Shown piece after piece: positions 46,292-58,300 of a stretch of DNA of 64,000 nt. The stretch's first letter is position 1. Each line of letters begins with the position of its first letter. The notes under the pieces are model-generated. The model made no database searches, was not told the origin of the DNA, and worked only from the letters and a program-made list of their open reading frames with translations. Where the stretch lies: contig JALQBC010000002.1 of assembly GCA_023375675.1 (NCBI GenBank), positions 620,001 through 684,000 of the forward strand. Reading direction: 5' to 3'. A program made the position numbers and the translations under genes. Origin of the DNA: Cytospora piceicola. Taxonomy: Eukaryota > Ascomycota > Sordariomycetes > Diaporthales > Cytosporaceae.

Positions 46292-47157
46292 GATTGAATG
46301 TGGTTACGACCAGGCGATATCGATACATGAATTAGTATTTTTGTTAACATAACTGCTGTATTCTATTTTTTGTGCTCCTGCATGTGCAATATCACCCAGG
46401 GGTTTAAAGTGTGAGCGTGACACCCGAGAATCGTTCATAAAATGGCTCCTCTTGATTTGTGGATCAGACGGTCCCATCCATGCTTCACCAACGGAGCCGC
46501 TTGAGTTGGAGATAAAGAAAATAAGCTGTTTTTGCTGTGTGTACCGGTCAAGTAATCTGGTCTGCCTTGACATACTGAAGATTCAACCCATTGGCTGAAT
46601 GTCATACCGGGAGGCTACAACATGTGAGTAGCGTTGGCCAGTGTGAGAACACTTCGCCTTCGGCGGGAACTCTCGTAAATATATTCGTCTTCTAGACCTC
46701 CTCGGCCAGAGATTTGACAACAGCGGCTATGAAGTCCTCCGTCTCTCCCAAAAGTGGCATATGGCTACTCTCCGCGAGCCTCACCTACATCGCCTTGCTC
46801 TGCAGAACGGTGTACATGCTGCAACAATCTGCAGTACGGCTCTGCGATGACCACCTCTTTTTGGCTCTGCTCAAGGAAACAATCACCGACGCTGTTTTGG
46901 ACGACCATCCTTGTGCGCTTGTCCATGATAATTTAGGATGACCCATCTACATTGTGGAAATGCTTCTCCCGTTCCTTTTGGAAGGCGAAAGTGTCATTAG
47001 AAAGGACATTTTCTAAGGGACAGCGTTGACTGACGCCCACACCGTCCGGATGCGCAGGGTTATTGCAATGTTGAACGATTTTCATTGTTCCGATGCTCGA
47101 TGTCTTTGTTTGGATAAAACACAGGCTTGTCTCGTCGAAGTATCGCCATGTAAGCTC
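46292..47157. other. intergenic containing hydrolase remnant
   Basis: The only recognisable content is the alpha/beta-hydrolase-like tail described separately (46692-46990). The remainder shows no gene. Confidence 0.4.
46692..46990 (-). pseudogene. decayed alpha/beta-hydrolase C-terminus
   Basis: On the minus strand a frame ending in a TAG at 46692-46694 reads AESSHMPLLGETEDFIAAVV, which looks like the last strand, catalytic His (HMPLL) and C-terminal helix of an alpha/beta hydrolase. Upstream, in other frames, pieces such as HGQ and RMVVQNSV resemble the preceding strand and acid-residue loop, but stops and frame changes separate them. No nucleophile-elbow region (GxSxG) was found. A 3' fragment of a dead gene is the best reading. 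Confidence 0.45.
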
Positions 47158-49586
47158 TCACATCACCCCTTGGAACAGCGACCAATACGCCGAATCAACC
47201 CCCTGAAGAGCCCAATCCTCGCCGTCGGCCGTGAGATCCGGTCCCACGTCCGCCCCCAGACCAAAGGGTGCCTGATCGTCATAAGGCGTGAACTCCATCA
47301 CTCCATCAGACAGCGATGGTGATTCGAATGTGTCCATAGTTCCAAGGGTAGGGTCCAATAGTGCCCCCACAGCCAGGGGGTTAAGCCTCGCCATCTTGAT
47401 GCGGATGGAGCCCAGATACGGGACGTTGAACTGCAGCTCATTATTTTCCGCTGGCAGACCGGCCCCGGGGCTTATACCGGTGGCAGCTTTGTTGATTATC
47501 GACATCAACGACTCGATGATTCCCACGGTCTTCTTGTTCAGCTGGTCACCAGTCAGGCTCGCCACGTGCTCGATCCTTCGCCTCGTGGTCTCGACGAGCT
47601 CAATATCTTCCCTTATCCGGTCCCACCTTTCTCCCCTTCTCCTCCCCAGATACGCGAGACATAGGGTCATGGCCGCGATGAGCGCGGCGTAGTCCACCCT
47701 TCTGCAGCTGGACGCGGAGACGTAAAGGCCGCGGAAGGTTATGAAGCGGGAGAGAAGCTCGCGTGCGGAGGTCATGCAGGTCGTTTTCGAGTAGTCAAAA
47801 CGCGGCGAGGAGGGGTGGTGTAGCATGTACGGGACATGAAGGAGGATGAGCAGGGTGAAGTGGTGTATCTGACAAATGGCCCGGGTCGTGGCCTCCCAGA
47901 GCACCTCTTGCGACGGGATGGAGTCGAGTCTCGGCTCATCCCACCACCCGTGTGGTAGGGACCTGGCAGCTGCTTCGAGCTCAAGGTCGATTTCCTGGGT
48001 GACCGTGTAGTCTACTGAGAAAGCTTTATTCCTTGATTGGTCCCTCTGGAGTTGCTGATTGCGGTTGCGCTCGAGTATGCGGGCGGAAAGTACTGTTTGA
48101 ACCTTATCGAGACGCTCGGTAGGGGTGTCCTCCTCGCAAGCCTCCGCAGACGCAAACTCGTCTCCCTGGCTGCCGACAGGAAGGCCGAGAAGTAGAGAGA
48201 GGTACCTGTCCCAGAAGACGAGGTGGTACCAGAGAACCCGGGCAGATGGCCTGCGAGCAGGGTCGGCCTTGGGATCACACGACCTGAACGCCGCCGTGTG
48301 ACCACGGTCTATCCCCATGACCTGTGCCAGACTCATTGCCCGGCGCATGGTGATCCAGGCTTTCCGGAGACTCCCGATGTTGGCCAGAGAGTATCCCTGT
48401 AGAAGCAGGCACTCCACGCCTTCTGCATAACCAACCAGTTCGTCATTTGATGTGGCAAGTAACGAGGTGGTACTCAGACGGTACATGAGCTCGTTCAAGG
48501 GGTAACCCGTTCTCAAAGCGTCGTAGTCGAAGGCAGGTGGCAGTTGCTGGAGACATATGAGGATCTGAAGTGCGCGCCTCGCGAGAAGAAGAGGGTGAGA
48601 AACTGCCGGCGGTGTTATTGCCAGAGATGATAAGGCTGCGACTTTCCCCCCATGTCTCTCGGCATCGCTGTAACAAATAGCAGGGACACAGGGGGCGCCA
48701 AGACTGGCGGCGAGAATGGCCTCGAGGACAGCCTGGGAAGGGATGACGTTTCGTAATGAAGTACACACCCAGAAATGCTTTGGTGACGGCATCTCTCGGC
48801 CTCTACTCGTAGGAGGTTGCGTACCAGCCCTTGGAGGTATTGAGCTCACAGGCAAAGTAGGAGTGGCGGGCTCGATGGATGTCATGGCTGGCGTGGAAGC
48901 AGGCCCGGGCTCCGATGGTCCACGGCGGCGGGCAGGCTCATGGCGCATCGCGAGAAGTGCGGCGATGGGTCCGTCACCAGCGGCTGATGCCTGCAAGATG
49001 TCCGCTGAAGATTCACGCCCGGGCGCAAGTCCTCTCGAAGATGGGGCAGAGGCACTGCGTCTGTCCGGTCGCGATTGACTCGGACTCGGTCCTGGCGCCC
49101 CAGTCTCGTCGGGTACGATCCTGTCAACAATCCGTTCCATCATCTGCTCCAGGCGATCGAGCCGCCTTGTTAGTGGCGGGTCGGATTTCTGTCCTGGCTC
49201 AGGAGCGTTGTCATCGTCGAACTCCTGGCTGCGGCAGACGGCCCCGCGCTGCTTGCAACCGATGCAGTTGATATCGTCGGAACTATCAAACTGGCATTTT
49301 ATCTTTCGTCTCCGGCCTATCGTGAGTTATATTAGGTTTATAATTTGTACATCGGGGCGAGAAAGCGGCCTTGTGGCTCAGTTTATGCTGAGATACTGCA
49401 AGGGGTTTGGGAACCGGACGCCCCTCCACCACAAAGTAATTGTAGCAGCAGATCAACAAGAGATCGGGTCAGCTTACATTCCCAACATGACTTTGTGCCC
49501 TTCCTGACCTTTCTCCGCTTTGCTGGTGGTTCTGAGCTCTCGAGGCTGTGGCGCTCAGAAGCTTCGAAGCTTTGTATGTCCGACAT
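47158..49586 (-). CDS. Zn2Cys6 transcription factor with fungal regulatory domain
   Basis: Two exons, 49586-49478 and 49316-47158 (161-nt intron), give 755 aa. The intron splits the zinc cluster: exon 1 ends with SCWEC and exon 2 continues with RRRKIKC, then NCIGCKQRGAVC, giving six cysteines; the third-to-fourth spacing is longer than in the other two regulators of this window. A basic stretch (PPAKRRKVRKGTK) precedes it. A linker with RLDRLEQMM follows, then a Ser/Pro-rich region. The middle homology domain covers residues 235-600 or so (RRAMSLAQVMGIDRG and WYHLVFWDRYLSLLLGLP are typical). A nuclear regulator is expected; its targets are unknown. It is divergent from the coiled-coil gene, 2.9 kb away. 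Confidence 0.88.
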
Positions 49587-52523
49587 GGCGCCTTCGTCCT
49601 GTTCGGCCGAAAATCGGCCGAAAATCCAGCCGTGTCAATCACGTCAAAGGAGGGTAAAGAAGGTTTGAACGGCCAACAATCCTCCCAGGTCTGGGATACT
49701 CTAGTCATTGCAGTGCAGATCCAGGGAGTCGCAGTTCTCCGCCTTTGAAGAAAGCTGGGAGCGTTGTTTTCTTGACGAGGATTCGTCAGCTCGTGGAAAG
49801 GGAGGTCTTGGGTTGTAATACCGGGTCGGCCAGTGATTCGCCAGTCCGTCCGTCCGTCCGGACGCCGTGAGAAGTCGGATGCCAAATCCAGTAGGTGCAA
49901 CGATCGGACTCACAACCTGCGGAGGCAAATCCAGCCATGGTGTTCAATATTCTGAGAGAAACGTCTCCATTTTTTATCCCTCCAAGATTAATGACGTTGC
50001 GACATCCATTGTTCCTGAGAAAAGGTGATGTTCAGTTGTCCCAAGCGGGTGGAAGCCTCCTAGCTGCTGGCTGCCGAGGGGCCTTGGTCGGGGAATAAAA
50101 CAGTAGTCCCTCGCAAGGCTTGTTGATCGACTGCGGGATGCTGAACAACGCTTGTTGCGAAGGTATTTTTATGAGCTTCTGCTTTGAGAACCGAAGTGCT
50201 CTGTCTTGGCCGTGCCCGTGGTTTTATACCTGCCTCTAGAGTGTAGCGTACGAATGAGGGTACGTCAGCTCATCTGATGCGGCTCTTTATAGATCTCCGG
50301 ATTTGCACGAGACCGCAGGACTCTTGACGCGTCACAATCTTCTAGAAAGGCAGTTCATGTAGTATTTGATGCAAGTTCGCCCCAGGTAGTGAGCAGGTGG
50401 TTGTTGGCTCTCCGCGGGTCGGAACAGACTCGATACCGTACCCCGAAGACGAGGTACGAGAATCCTCCTATGGATACATAAAGCTTCGGAAGCGCTGGTC
50501 AATACACTAGGGCCTGGCTGTTCGTCCACTGCTCTCTTGGGGCTGTCGTGATATGATGAGTGAGAGTACAACTCGGAGATTAACGAAACCCAGACCAGTC
50601 AGCCTTGGATCGCGAACTCGCCCCAGGGTTGAACTGTTGAACCAAAATTTCATTTGTTTTGATGAGGGTCTGCAAAGTGTCAGGGTTAAAGCTGATAAAC
50701 ATCTATCTCTATTATATCAACCCCCCCCCCACCTCTCTGCCTCGCCCCCTCTTTCCTCCAGGATCAAATCTCCAGGGCTCCTTCGATTCCCACTGCCCAT
50801 CATTGCCATCTCATTTCGTCTTGGACAATTCCACTTAGCACCACCACGATGCTTGACGAGTTGTCAGGGACCACCGATCTACACACACCATACTATCAGG
50901 CTATACCAGGTGTTACCTAGAGTGTGGTCCAGCCTTTGAGCACCTGGGCATATCTTTCGCTCACACGCACTTCAAGTTTCTCAAGTGCTCCCCCGGATTT
51001 TGTGCGAGATTTCCCTTCGACAGACATGGATTGACAGCCAGCCAGCAAGGACGCCCCACCACAGCAGTCCACCAGCGCACCTGCCAACCAGCCAGCCCGG
51101 CCCAATCCAGCGAACCTGTCACATGTTCCCAGGTTGTTGGGCATTAGGCTTTTGGATGTTAATCCTCTGGAGCAGCAAGTGCAGCTGGGGTTTCCTTGGT
51201 CGCCGAAGCCACGATGGAGAAGGAGGAGAGGACGAGAGGAAGCCTATGAACCCACGTGTCTTTACATATGGGCTAACTGTCGTTACTGATAGTGCTACTG
51301 CATGATGCAAAGACACAAAAACTGACAAACAGACTGACTGACAGATAGATATACGGACTCGATATCCATCTATGGAGTCTGGACTTTTTGACATCTGCCT
51401 TACCCCTCACCAGACTGCCAGAAGGACCGAGGGGCAAGGCGATTGTTGTGTGATGGTTGTGCGTGTTACGGGTCCATATCTACATACACTACTGTACGCC
51501 CGAACGTTCCAGGCGGACTGCAGCATCAAATTCTCGCTCTGACAGCTTGACAGCTCATCTTGCTGCAGACTCGCAGGACTCGTCTCCTTCACCGCAGGAA
51601 GAATAACGTGCGGCAGGGGCGTTCGTTGGGGCTGTTCATTATCTGGCGCTATCGATGAATCCACTTGAGTTAGCGGAGCGATTGTTAGTGGGGGGGTTTG
51701 GTTAACTGCTTGGACCAAGCAGCTGGCAGCCAAGCAGGCCAAAGGTACAAAAGTCTTCGCGCACCCACCACAGATTACGGGCTCGTTTAAGCCTGGTCCC
51801 GAGGTCTCAATTTTTGGTGTGGCAACCCTTCTCGAACAAATCTCCAGCTGGTGTCTTTTGTTGGTCCTAGTCCGCCTGGTCCTGGTCCTTCCTGGTCCTT
51901 GTCGTTGTTCCTTGCATTTCACCGCCTTGTGACCTTCCCGCTGCTTCCTTCCTTGTCACGCTTGTTCCTGACGGCTTCGGTATCCCGCATTTTGGCGCGG
52001 CACGTCAATCACTCTCTGCTGTTACACTGTCTCACACACCAGATCAGACGCAACGCAACGCCACTCACATGCTTTGTGAGTGTGCGACTGCGACGCTGCG
52101 ACGCTGCGAAACCGCTTGCAGACTGTGGACTGCAACTTAGACCCCGGACTCAGACTCAGAACCAACCTCTGTGGAATTGACAGCCAGACAGCACCTATCG
52201 TCATACCAGACTCTATCGTTTATCATCATTATTCTTTTCACAGTACTTACTTACTGCCATTTCGAAACACTTTCTTGTCCCCTGACTTATCTAAATACAC
52301 AAAACGTTTCTCTGTCCTCTCGTGCTGACCGCCTTTGACCGACCCGATCGACCGCCTTTCACTATTGCATCGAACAGCAATATCAGCGAGGAACCGACGT
52401 TACCATCGATACCGACATGTCGAACACTTGCTCACTACCGCTCCCTGTATATTTATTGCCATCTACCTTGCTTTACACGCCATTGCTTGAAACATATACG
52501 TCGCATCTCACGCTGCGGTAGGG
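49587..52523. other. long divergent intergenic region
   Basis: 2.9 kb between a regulator (minus) and the coiled-coil gene (plus). Pyrimidine-rich tracts and a poly-C run near 50722 suggest a long leader or promoter for the plus gene. A GTCC repeat is at about 49848-49862. ORFs of 60-170 codons show no domain or exon partner. Confidence 0.45.
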
Positions 52524-55315
52524 ATGGCTGATCCTCAGGCGGAGAGGTTAGACCTCGAGATGCTGTCCGCCGCTCTCAGCCAGCCCGAGGCCCTGCAGTG
52601 TTGCTGTGGAAAGACTGACTGCGTCTTCTTGAAACACAACTGCTCGGTTCTTGATAGCGTTGAGAAGGATGTTCATACTGCCGCAAGGCTGGGCCAGGTG
52701 AGTGCGACAGCTGCAGTGTGCCACAACCTGCATTTGGTGGCGCACACCCCATCCTTCCGTTTTGATTACGCCTTTCGATACTGCACAGTTACACCTGAGT
52801 TCCCTGAAGGATCACGGCGGAGGCACAGTCAAGGTTTTATATTGCACAATCTATATCATTCAAATTGGCATGTAGCCCTCGGTGGTCTCCCTCGCCGGGA
52901 CTGTTTCCTGCTCTTCTCGCGAAACCATCACATTCCTGACCCGGCTTGTCCTGTTTAATGTCCCCTCCGCCATGTATCTTCGTGTCTGGCGTTATCGGAA
53001 CGCCAATGCATTCCTGTTATACTTCCCGCCATGCGCCCGAACACGCGCTTTTCTTACCAAATATTTGCAGCCTTCCGGCGCTGACATTCGCATTACAGGC
53101 CCTCTTGGCGAGGCATGAGGCCTTCATGGCCTCAGCCGAGAACGAGCGATTCGAAATGCAGTCCCGTATCGAGCAACTCGAGACAGATAAGAAATCTCTT
53201 GAGGCTGAAAATGCCCGGACCATACAAGAGAACCGCGCCCTTCTCGACCAGCTCGAGGCTCTGAATAACACCGTCACCGACTCCGAGACACATATTCGAA
53301 GCTTAGAAGCAACGCTGCAGAGTTCAGAGCAAACAATCCGGAAGTTGGAGGCAGCGGAAGCACGGGCGGCCGAAATGGAGAACCAAATCACCAACTTGGA
53401 AGTAGAGCAGGCTTCCTTGCACAACACACTGGTCACGACAGAGACTGAAGCCAGATCAGCGATGCACAGGTGGCGCAAGGCGGAACGAGGCATCTCAGAC
53501 CTCCAAGAGAAGCTGGAGAAAATGGAGAGAGAGGCCCTCGAGGAGCGAGAACGACACGCCGAGGTGATGGGCAGGATGGAGAAGCAGCGCGCCATGGAGA
53601 AAGACCTGAATACAGCCGCAGGGAGGCTCAAGGGCGCCGCCGCCGCAAAGACACTGACCGATGGCAAGGATAGCGGCACGGTGGTCTCGCATTTTGTGCG
53701 TGACCTTCTGCAGGATAATGCCCATCTGCAGCTCGGCATGGCGGAGCTGCGCGAGTTGCTGATGAACTCTAATGACGAGATTCAAAACTTGCGGGAACAG
53801 CTTTTGTTCCACCAACCAGCTGCTGGAGATGGAGAGGAGAGCACAACGAGCACACTGAGGTCAGAGTTGGGGCCAGACGACGAGGAGCCCACATCACCCA
53901 AGTCGCCATCGCGGCCAGAACCGAAAACATCAGTATCACAAGAGCTGCATATACACCATCACTATCACGTTACGAAACCGGCCGAGCCCAAGAAACCGAA
54001 GAAGAAGCGACAAAGCCCAACTCCGAACGGCTTTCCAAGGCCCTGCTCGCCCTCGTCCCCACCAAACCACGGCCCGGCGCACTGGCGACTGCAACAGGCA
54101 CCCCCCGCGTCTTCATACATTTCGCATTCTGTGAAGGACTCGCTATCAACCGCTCCGTCTACTCGCTGGTCTGTCTTCTCGGAACAACCATCGGACTTCG
54201 CACCCTCCTCCGCGCCCAGTTCCCCAACGTCCAATCGTCGACCCTCGGTCTTTGATCGAGGCGGCTGCGAAACATCTTTTCCCACGTCACCTGTCACAAG
54301 TCTAGACCCTGCGTCGCCAGCGTGGACCAGACAACACGGGAAGCAACCATCTAACGCCTCCTCTATAAGGCAATTCTCGCATCCGAGGCCTCTGTTTTTA
54401 GGTGGCCTCCCACAAATCAATACGGGCGTTTCGGGTATGCCTGCCAATAAGAGGATCCCTAGGTCCACCGAAGACCGTACCACCGTCCTGGCTACTGCCG
54501 CCGAAGATGTACCTGACCTTACGACAACCGCCGCGTCATCAGATGAGTCGACGGCAATTTCCATGGAGTCTAGTGACGCCCTGGCTAGTATGCCACTAAC
54601 TCCAAGCTTTGATGGTTCCTTTGCCAGCAGTTCGCAAACACGCCTCCATCGTGTAACTTCGCAAGAATCCATCATGTCCCTCTCCGGAGGCCTGGATATC
54701 CACACATTGAAAGCTCGACCAGGCCAGCTCACCCTACGGCCCCTCGGCGCCGCCACGGCCGACATAGGCCTGAGTGCTGTGATTGCCCGTCCAACAATCG
54801 CGAGAGGCTGTACAGAGGGAAAGAGGGGCAGTGTAGTCCTGCGCGACAACCTCCTCAGCATCCCTTCTCTGCTATCAGCAGGTCGTTCAATGTCGGATAC
54901 AGTGGGTTCGTCTTCCCTTGCTGCACCGGCGGAAGAGCAGCAACGAGCAACTTCAGCAGGCGGCCTGGGGAAACTTGTCGGCTGGCGTCCTTGGTCAGGT
55001 TCCAGTTCCAAGCTGCCCGACGATGGCTCATGCTCGCCAACATCCGATGCAAGCCGAAGTCAATCACCACATCCACCGTCAACAGCATCACCTGGTTCGT
55101 CAATCAGGGAAATCACCCAGTCTCGCAGTAACTCTCCCAAGTCAACGCCGCCTAAAGAAGCCGCGTTTTCACCGCGCAGCTTTGGTATCAACCAGCCTGG
55201 GGCCATACCGGGCTTTCAAAAGTATTTGGCTTTCCATCAACGGAGAGGGCCGCCTAGCAAGGTTGTCCCGGACGTTGTTGATACCGAGGCGCTGAGGGAG
55301 GGCCTAGCGGAGTAG
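52524..55315 (+). CDS. conserved coiled-coil protein of filamentous ascomycetes
   Basis: Two exons, 52524-52697 and 53099-55315 (401-nt intron), give 796 aa. The N-terminus has a Cys-rich motif (CCCGKTDCVFLKHNC, about residues 26-40), then a near-continuous coiled coil from about residue 60 to 300 (heptads rich in Glu/Leu/Lys/Gln, for example RIEQLETDKKSLEAENARTI). The C-terminal 450 residues are Ser/Pro-rich and probably disordered, with an HIHHHYHV patch near residue 340. The join is phase 0 and in frame with the long exon. The N-terminal cysteine motif plus coiled coil fits a protein conserved in Pezizomycotina whose function I cannot name; a scaffold or cytoskeletal role is plausible. A second acceptor near 53070 (TTGCAG) is possible. 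Confidence 0.8.
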
Positions 55316-58300
55316 GCCCTGGGGTGCATTGACGAAATCGCACCTCCAGGGCTTCCGACATCGACGGTGTGCTTTGCGAATATGCCGCTGCCTATCGTAC
55401 CTATCCTGGACTTGTAATACCCCCTTTTCCTTTCGACTTTCCTTTGTCATCCTCAGATTGTTGTGCATATAAAAGCGGGATTGTATACGGAGTATAGGAG
55501 GGGAGTTTCTGCATTGACGGGAGTCGGATCAACCTTTTTCTATGATCCTTCACCTTCGAAACTCTTTTTTATCTGGCTTTGACCCTTTCAGGGTGGTCTC
55601 TTTTGTACTCGCATAGCTTTGCTGGATTTTGCCCTGTGCGTCGAAGCTTGTTTGTATCAGCAAACAGTGAGAGTGTAGTGTGTGGACTGTATGGTATTTG
55701 TGTGTGATGCATATATCAGTCATGAAGAGGGAAGAGCGCTTACTCCCGCGGTCATGTAAGCATTGACCTGCGCAGGCGGTGACTTGAAGTCGGCCGAGGC
55801 GATGTACCAGTACTATTCATTTATATGTTTAGATACATGTATTTAGACTGAATGCAATAGCGTCTTGACATTGATACCCACCGACGGAGCGGGCACAGGG
55901 GTGATTCATGCACAATCTTGGGGATAAGATATGATAGTGGTACGATGTATGTACCTTTCGAGATGATGGGCCAACAGGAACTGCTTATATATGCCTCTTC
56001 TCTGCACTATCTTATATATTGACTCTCAAATCCAGGAACTATCTACCTAATTACCTGTGTAATAACGCCTTGACGCTGCAGCGACCACATGCAAGTACGG
56101 TCTTTGGAGCTGCGGTTCACGTCCCTTCTTAAGGGCTACCAGTATACTTCAATTTTTAGTTTACAAATGTTCGTGGACGGCATGAGCATATCACTGGATT
56201 ATAACCAAGGACAGTCGAAAGCGGAAGGTAGACAAACTGCTGAGAGGTACGACGCCTCGGTTAGTCTTGTGTTCGTAGCTTAATTATACCTGAAGTGGTG
56301 ATTGTAGGTTTATCTATTGGTTGCATGCTTGTCCAGAACACATTTCTCCGTCTCGCCCCCCGGGTTTTTATTTTGTCTCACAGACCTTCAGCGTATCTCG
56401 TCGAAATGGACCATAAGGCACTGCCAATGATCAGTTGGGGGAAGTGTGAAGTTTGTATACTTCACCAGTCCGGGCTTGATGAAGACATTCTCCTCGATAT
56501 GATCTCTTCGAGTCTATGAAAAGCGTGAGCCTGACCCAACCATATTTAGGCCAGGACGCAAGAGAGATCATACACTTACCACCAGCCGAGCCATATCGGA
56601 TGCGAAAGCATCCCACATCTAGAACGCTCTCCCTGTTGAAGCTCACGCCGCCGAGGCTGCCTTACCGGGTCGTCGCCTCCGTCGGTATCTACCATATCTC
56701 CGAGCATATACTCCGTGTTGGATACCGTGCTTCCTGCAAGCCTTCGCGAGAGATCGTCGTTACCTGTCTCGCCGTCAAAAATCACCGCTAGGTCTGTGCG
56801 AACCGCGCCCTTCTCGGAGTGGCGCTCGACCTCGGCGAGATCTGAAGGCACCAGGTTGTCCTTGTTGGCCGAGGCGATGCCTCCGTTTGGGAGCTTGGTC
56901 TTCATCTGGGACATCCTAACGCCGTTTGGAGCTGGCTTGGAGGTAGTGAGAGCCATCTTGCTGAGCTGATTGTGTAACGTTTCCAAACGGGTTGGGGGCA
57001 GTAGTAGATTGATGGCATTATCAATACTCGAGACCTCGGGACCAAAGGTTGATGTTGAATACTGCATTGCAGCAATGCCCGTCATTACTGGCTCAGGTAA
57101 CTCCGTGCTATCTTCAAAGGGGTCGCAAACTACACCTAGGCATGCGAAGTCAAATATACACCACACTCACCAGCACACTGCCATCATAGCCAGCCGCACC
57201 GAAAAGCACATGCAAAGAACAGCGAAGCCTTGGCCCCTGCATCTGTTCTAGTCTAGCCAAGCGGCATGGCTCGGTGAGCCTTATAGGGCTTCGATCCTTA
57301 TGTTCTGGACTATAATCATGCTCAAGCCCACCTTTGGAGTACTGGGTCTTTCCACCGTCAATGTCCAGAGGTTCTTCGTTTGGGCACAACTCCCAGCTAG
57401 CTTCAACGATTCCGGCGATCAAGGATCCTCGACGGAGGATATATAATTGACTACGGTCTAAAGAACTGAATTATACGTCCAGAGACGAGGACGACTCTGC
57501 TATATCTGTTTCGCATCCAGTAGACACCCCATTAGCATCGCCAAAGGGTATATCAGCCAGCCTCAGACTTGGGAACCAACTTCAGCTCGATACGTTGTCT
57601 CCGTCCTGAAAAGAAACGAGCACATCATTGCGCTCCTCGTCTCCCTTGGAAGGACCATAGTCAAGATGTTTCGCTTCTGATTTATCTTTAGCTAGCCGGG
57701 GCTCGCCAACCCATTGATGGCTCACGCGGCATATGCCCTGGGGCTTGGAGGTACGATTCTCTTAGGCTTAACCACACTCTTCTTCTCTGCGGCTCTCATT
57801 TGTCTTGATTGATATCGTCCCAGGTTCTAGGTCCTTGAGGTCGTTGGTGGCACTATATATTTGGTATCATGACGGCGGATACTGATCTTGTTGCCCGTGC
57901 TGTGATATTGGGACGCACACAAACAAATACATACCCACTCCATAGTCGCCCAAGATGATTTATAGATCACGCATGCAGTGGCAACTGTAACGGAGCGTCC
58001 ATCCTGAGTTATTGCTCATACTGATTTGCCTACAGTGAGATTAAGCAGCCAAGCTGTAGGGACTATAGCTCAGTGTCGGTATTGTGACCATGAAGTATAT
58101 CTCCGACTCCAAAACAATCTCGAATTGTCTGGATCCCTGCCTTATATGTGTAGCCTCGTCCCGCTCATCGCCAATCCAGGTGGTCACAATGCTATGTTGC
58201 AAATGCCCCTGTCCGGATTTATATATATGTGAACCATGTCGCGCTATGTATCCACCTGGGCAGCGAGAATGAACAGCTGCTTACAGGAATGTTGCCATAG

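Noticed and set aside
53017..55011. 240- and 348-codon antisense ORFs opposite the coiled-coil gene
   Set aside because: Shadows of a long exon; the plus strand has consistent heptads and Ser/Pro-rich protein.
57150..57422. exon joining to the 56576-57166 ORF
   Set aside because: The only visible intron (about 35 nt) is shorter than usual and the phases do not match.
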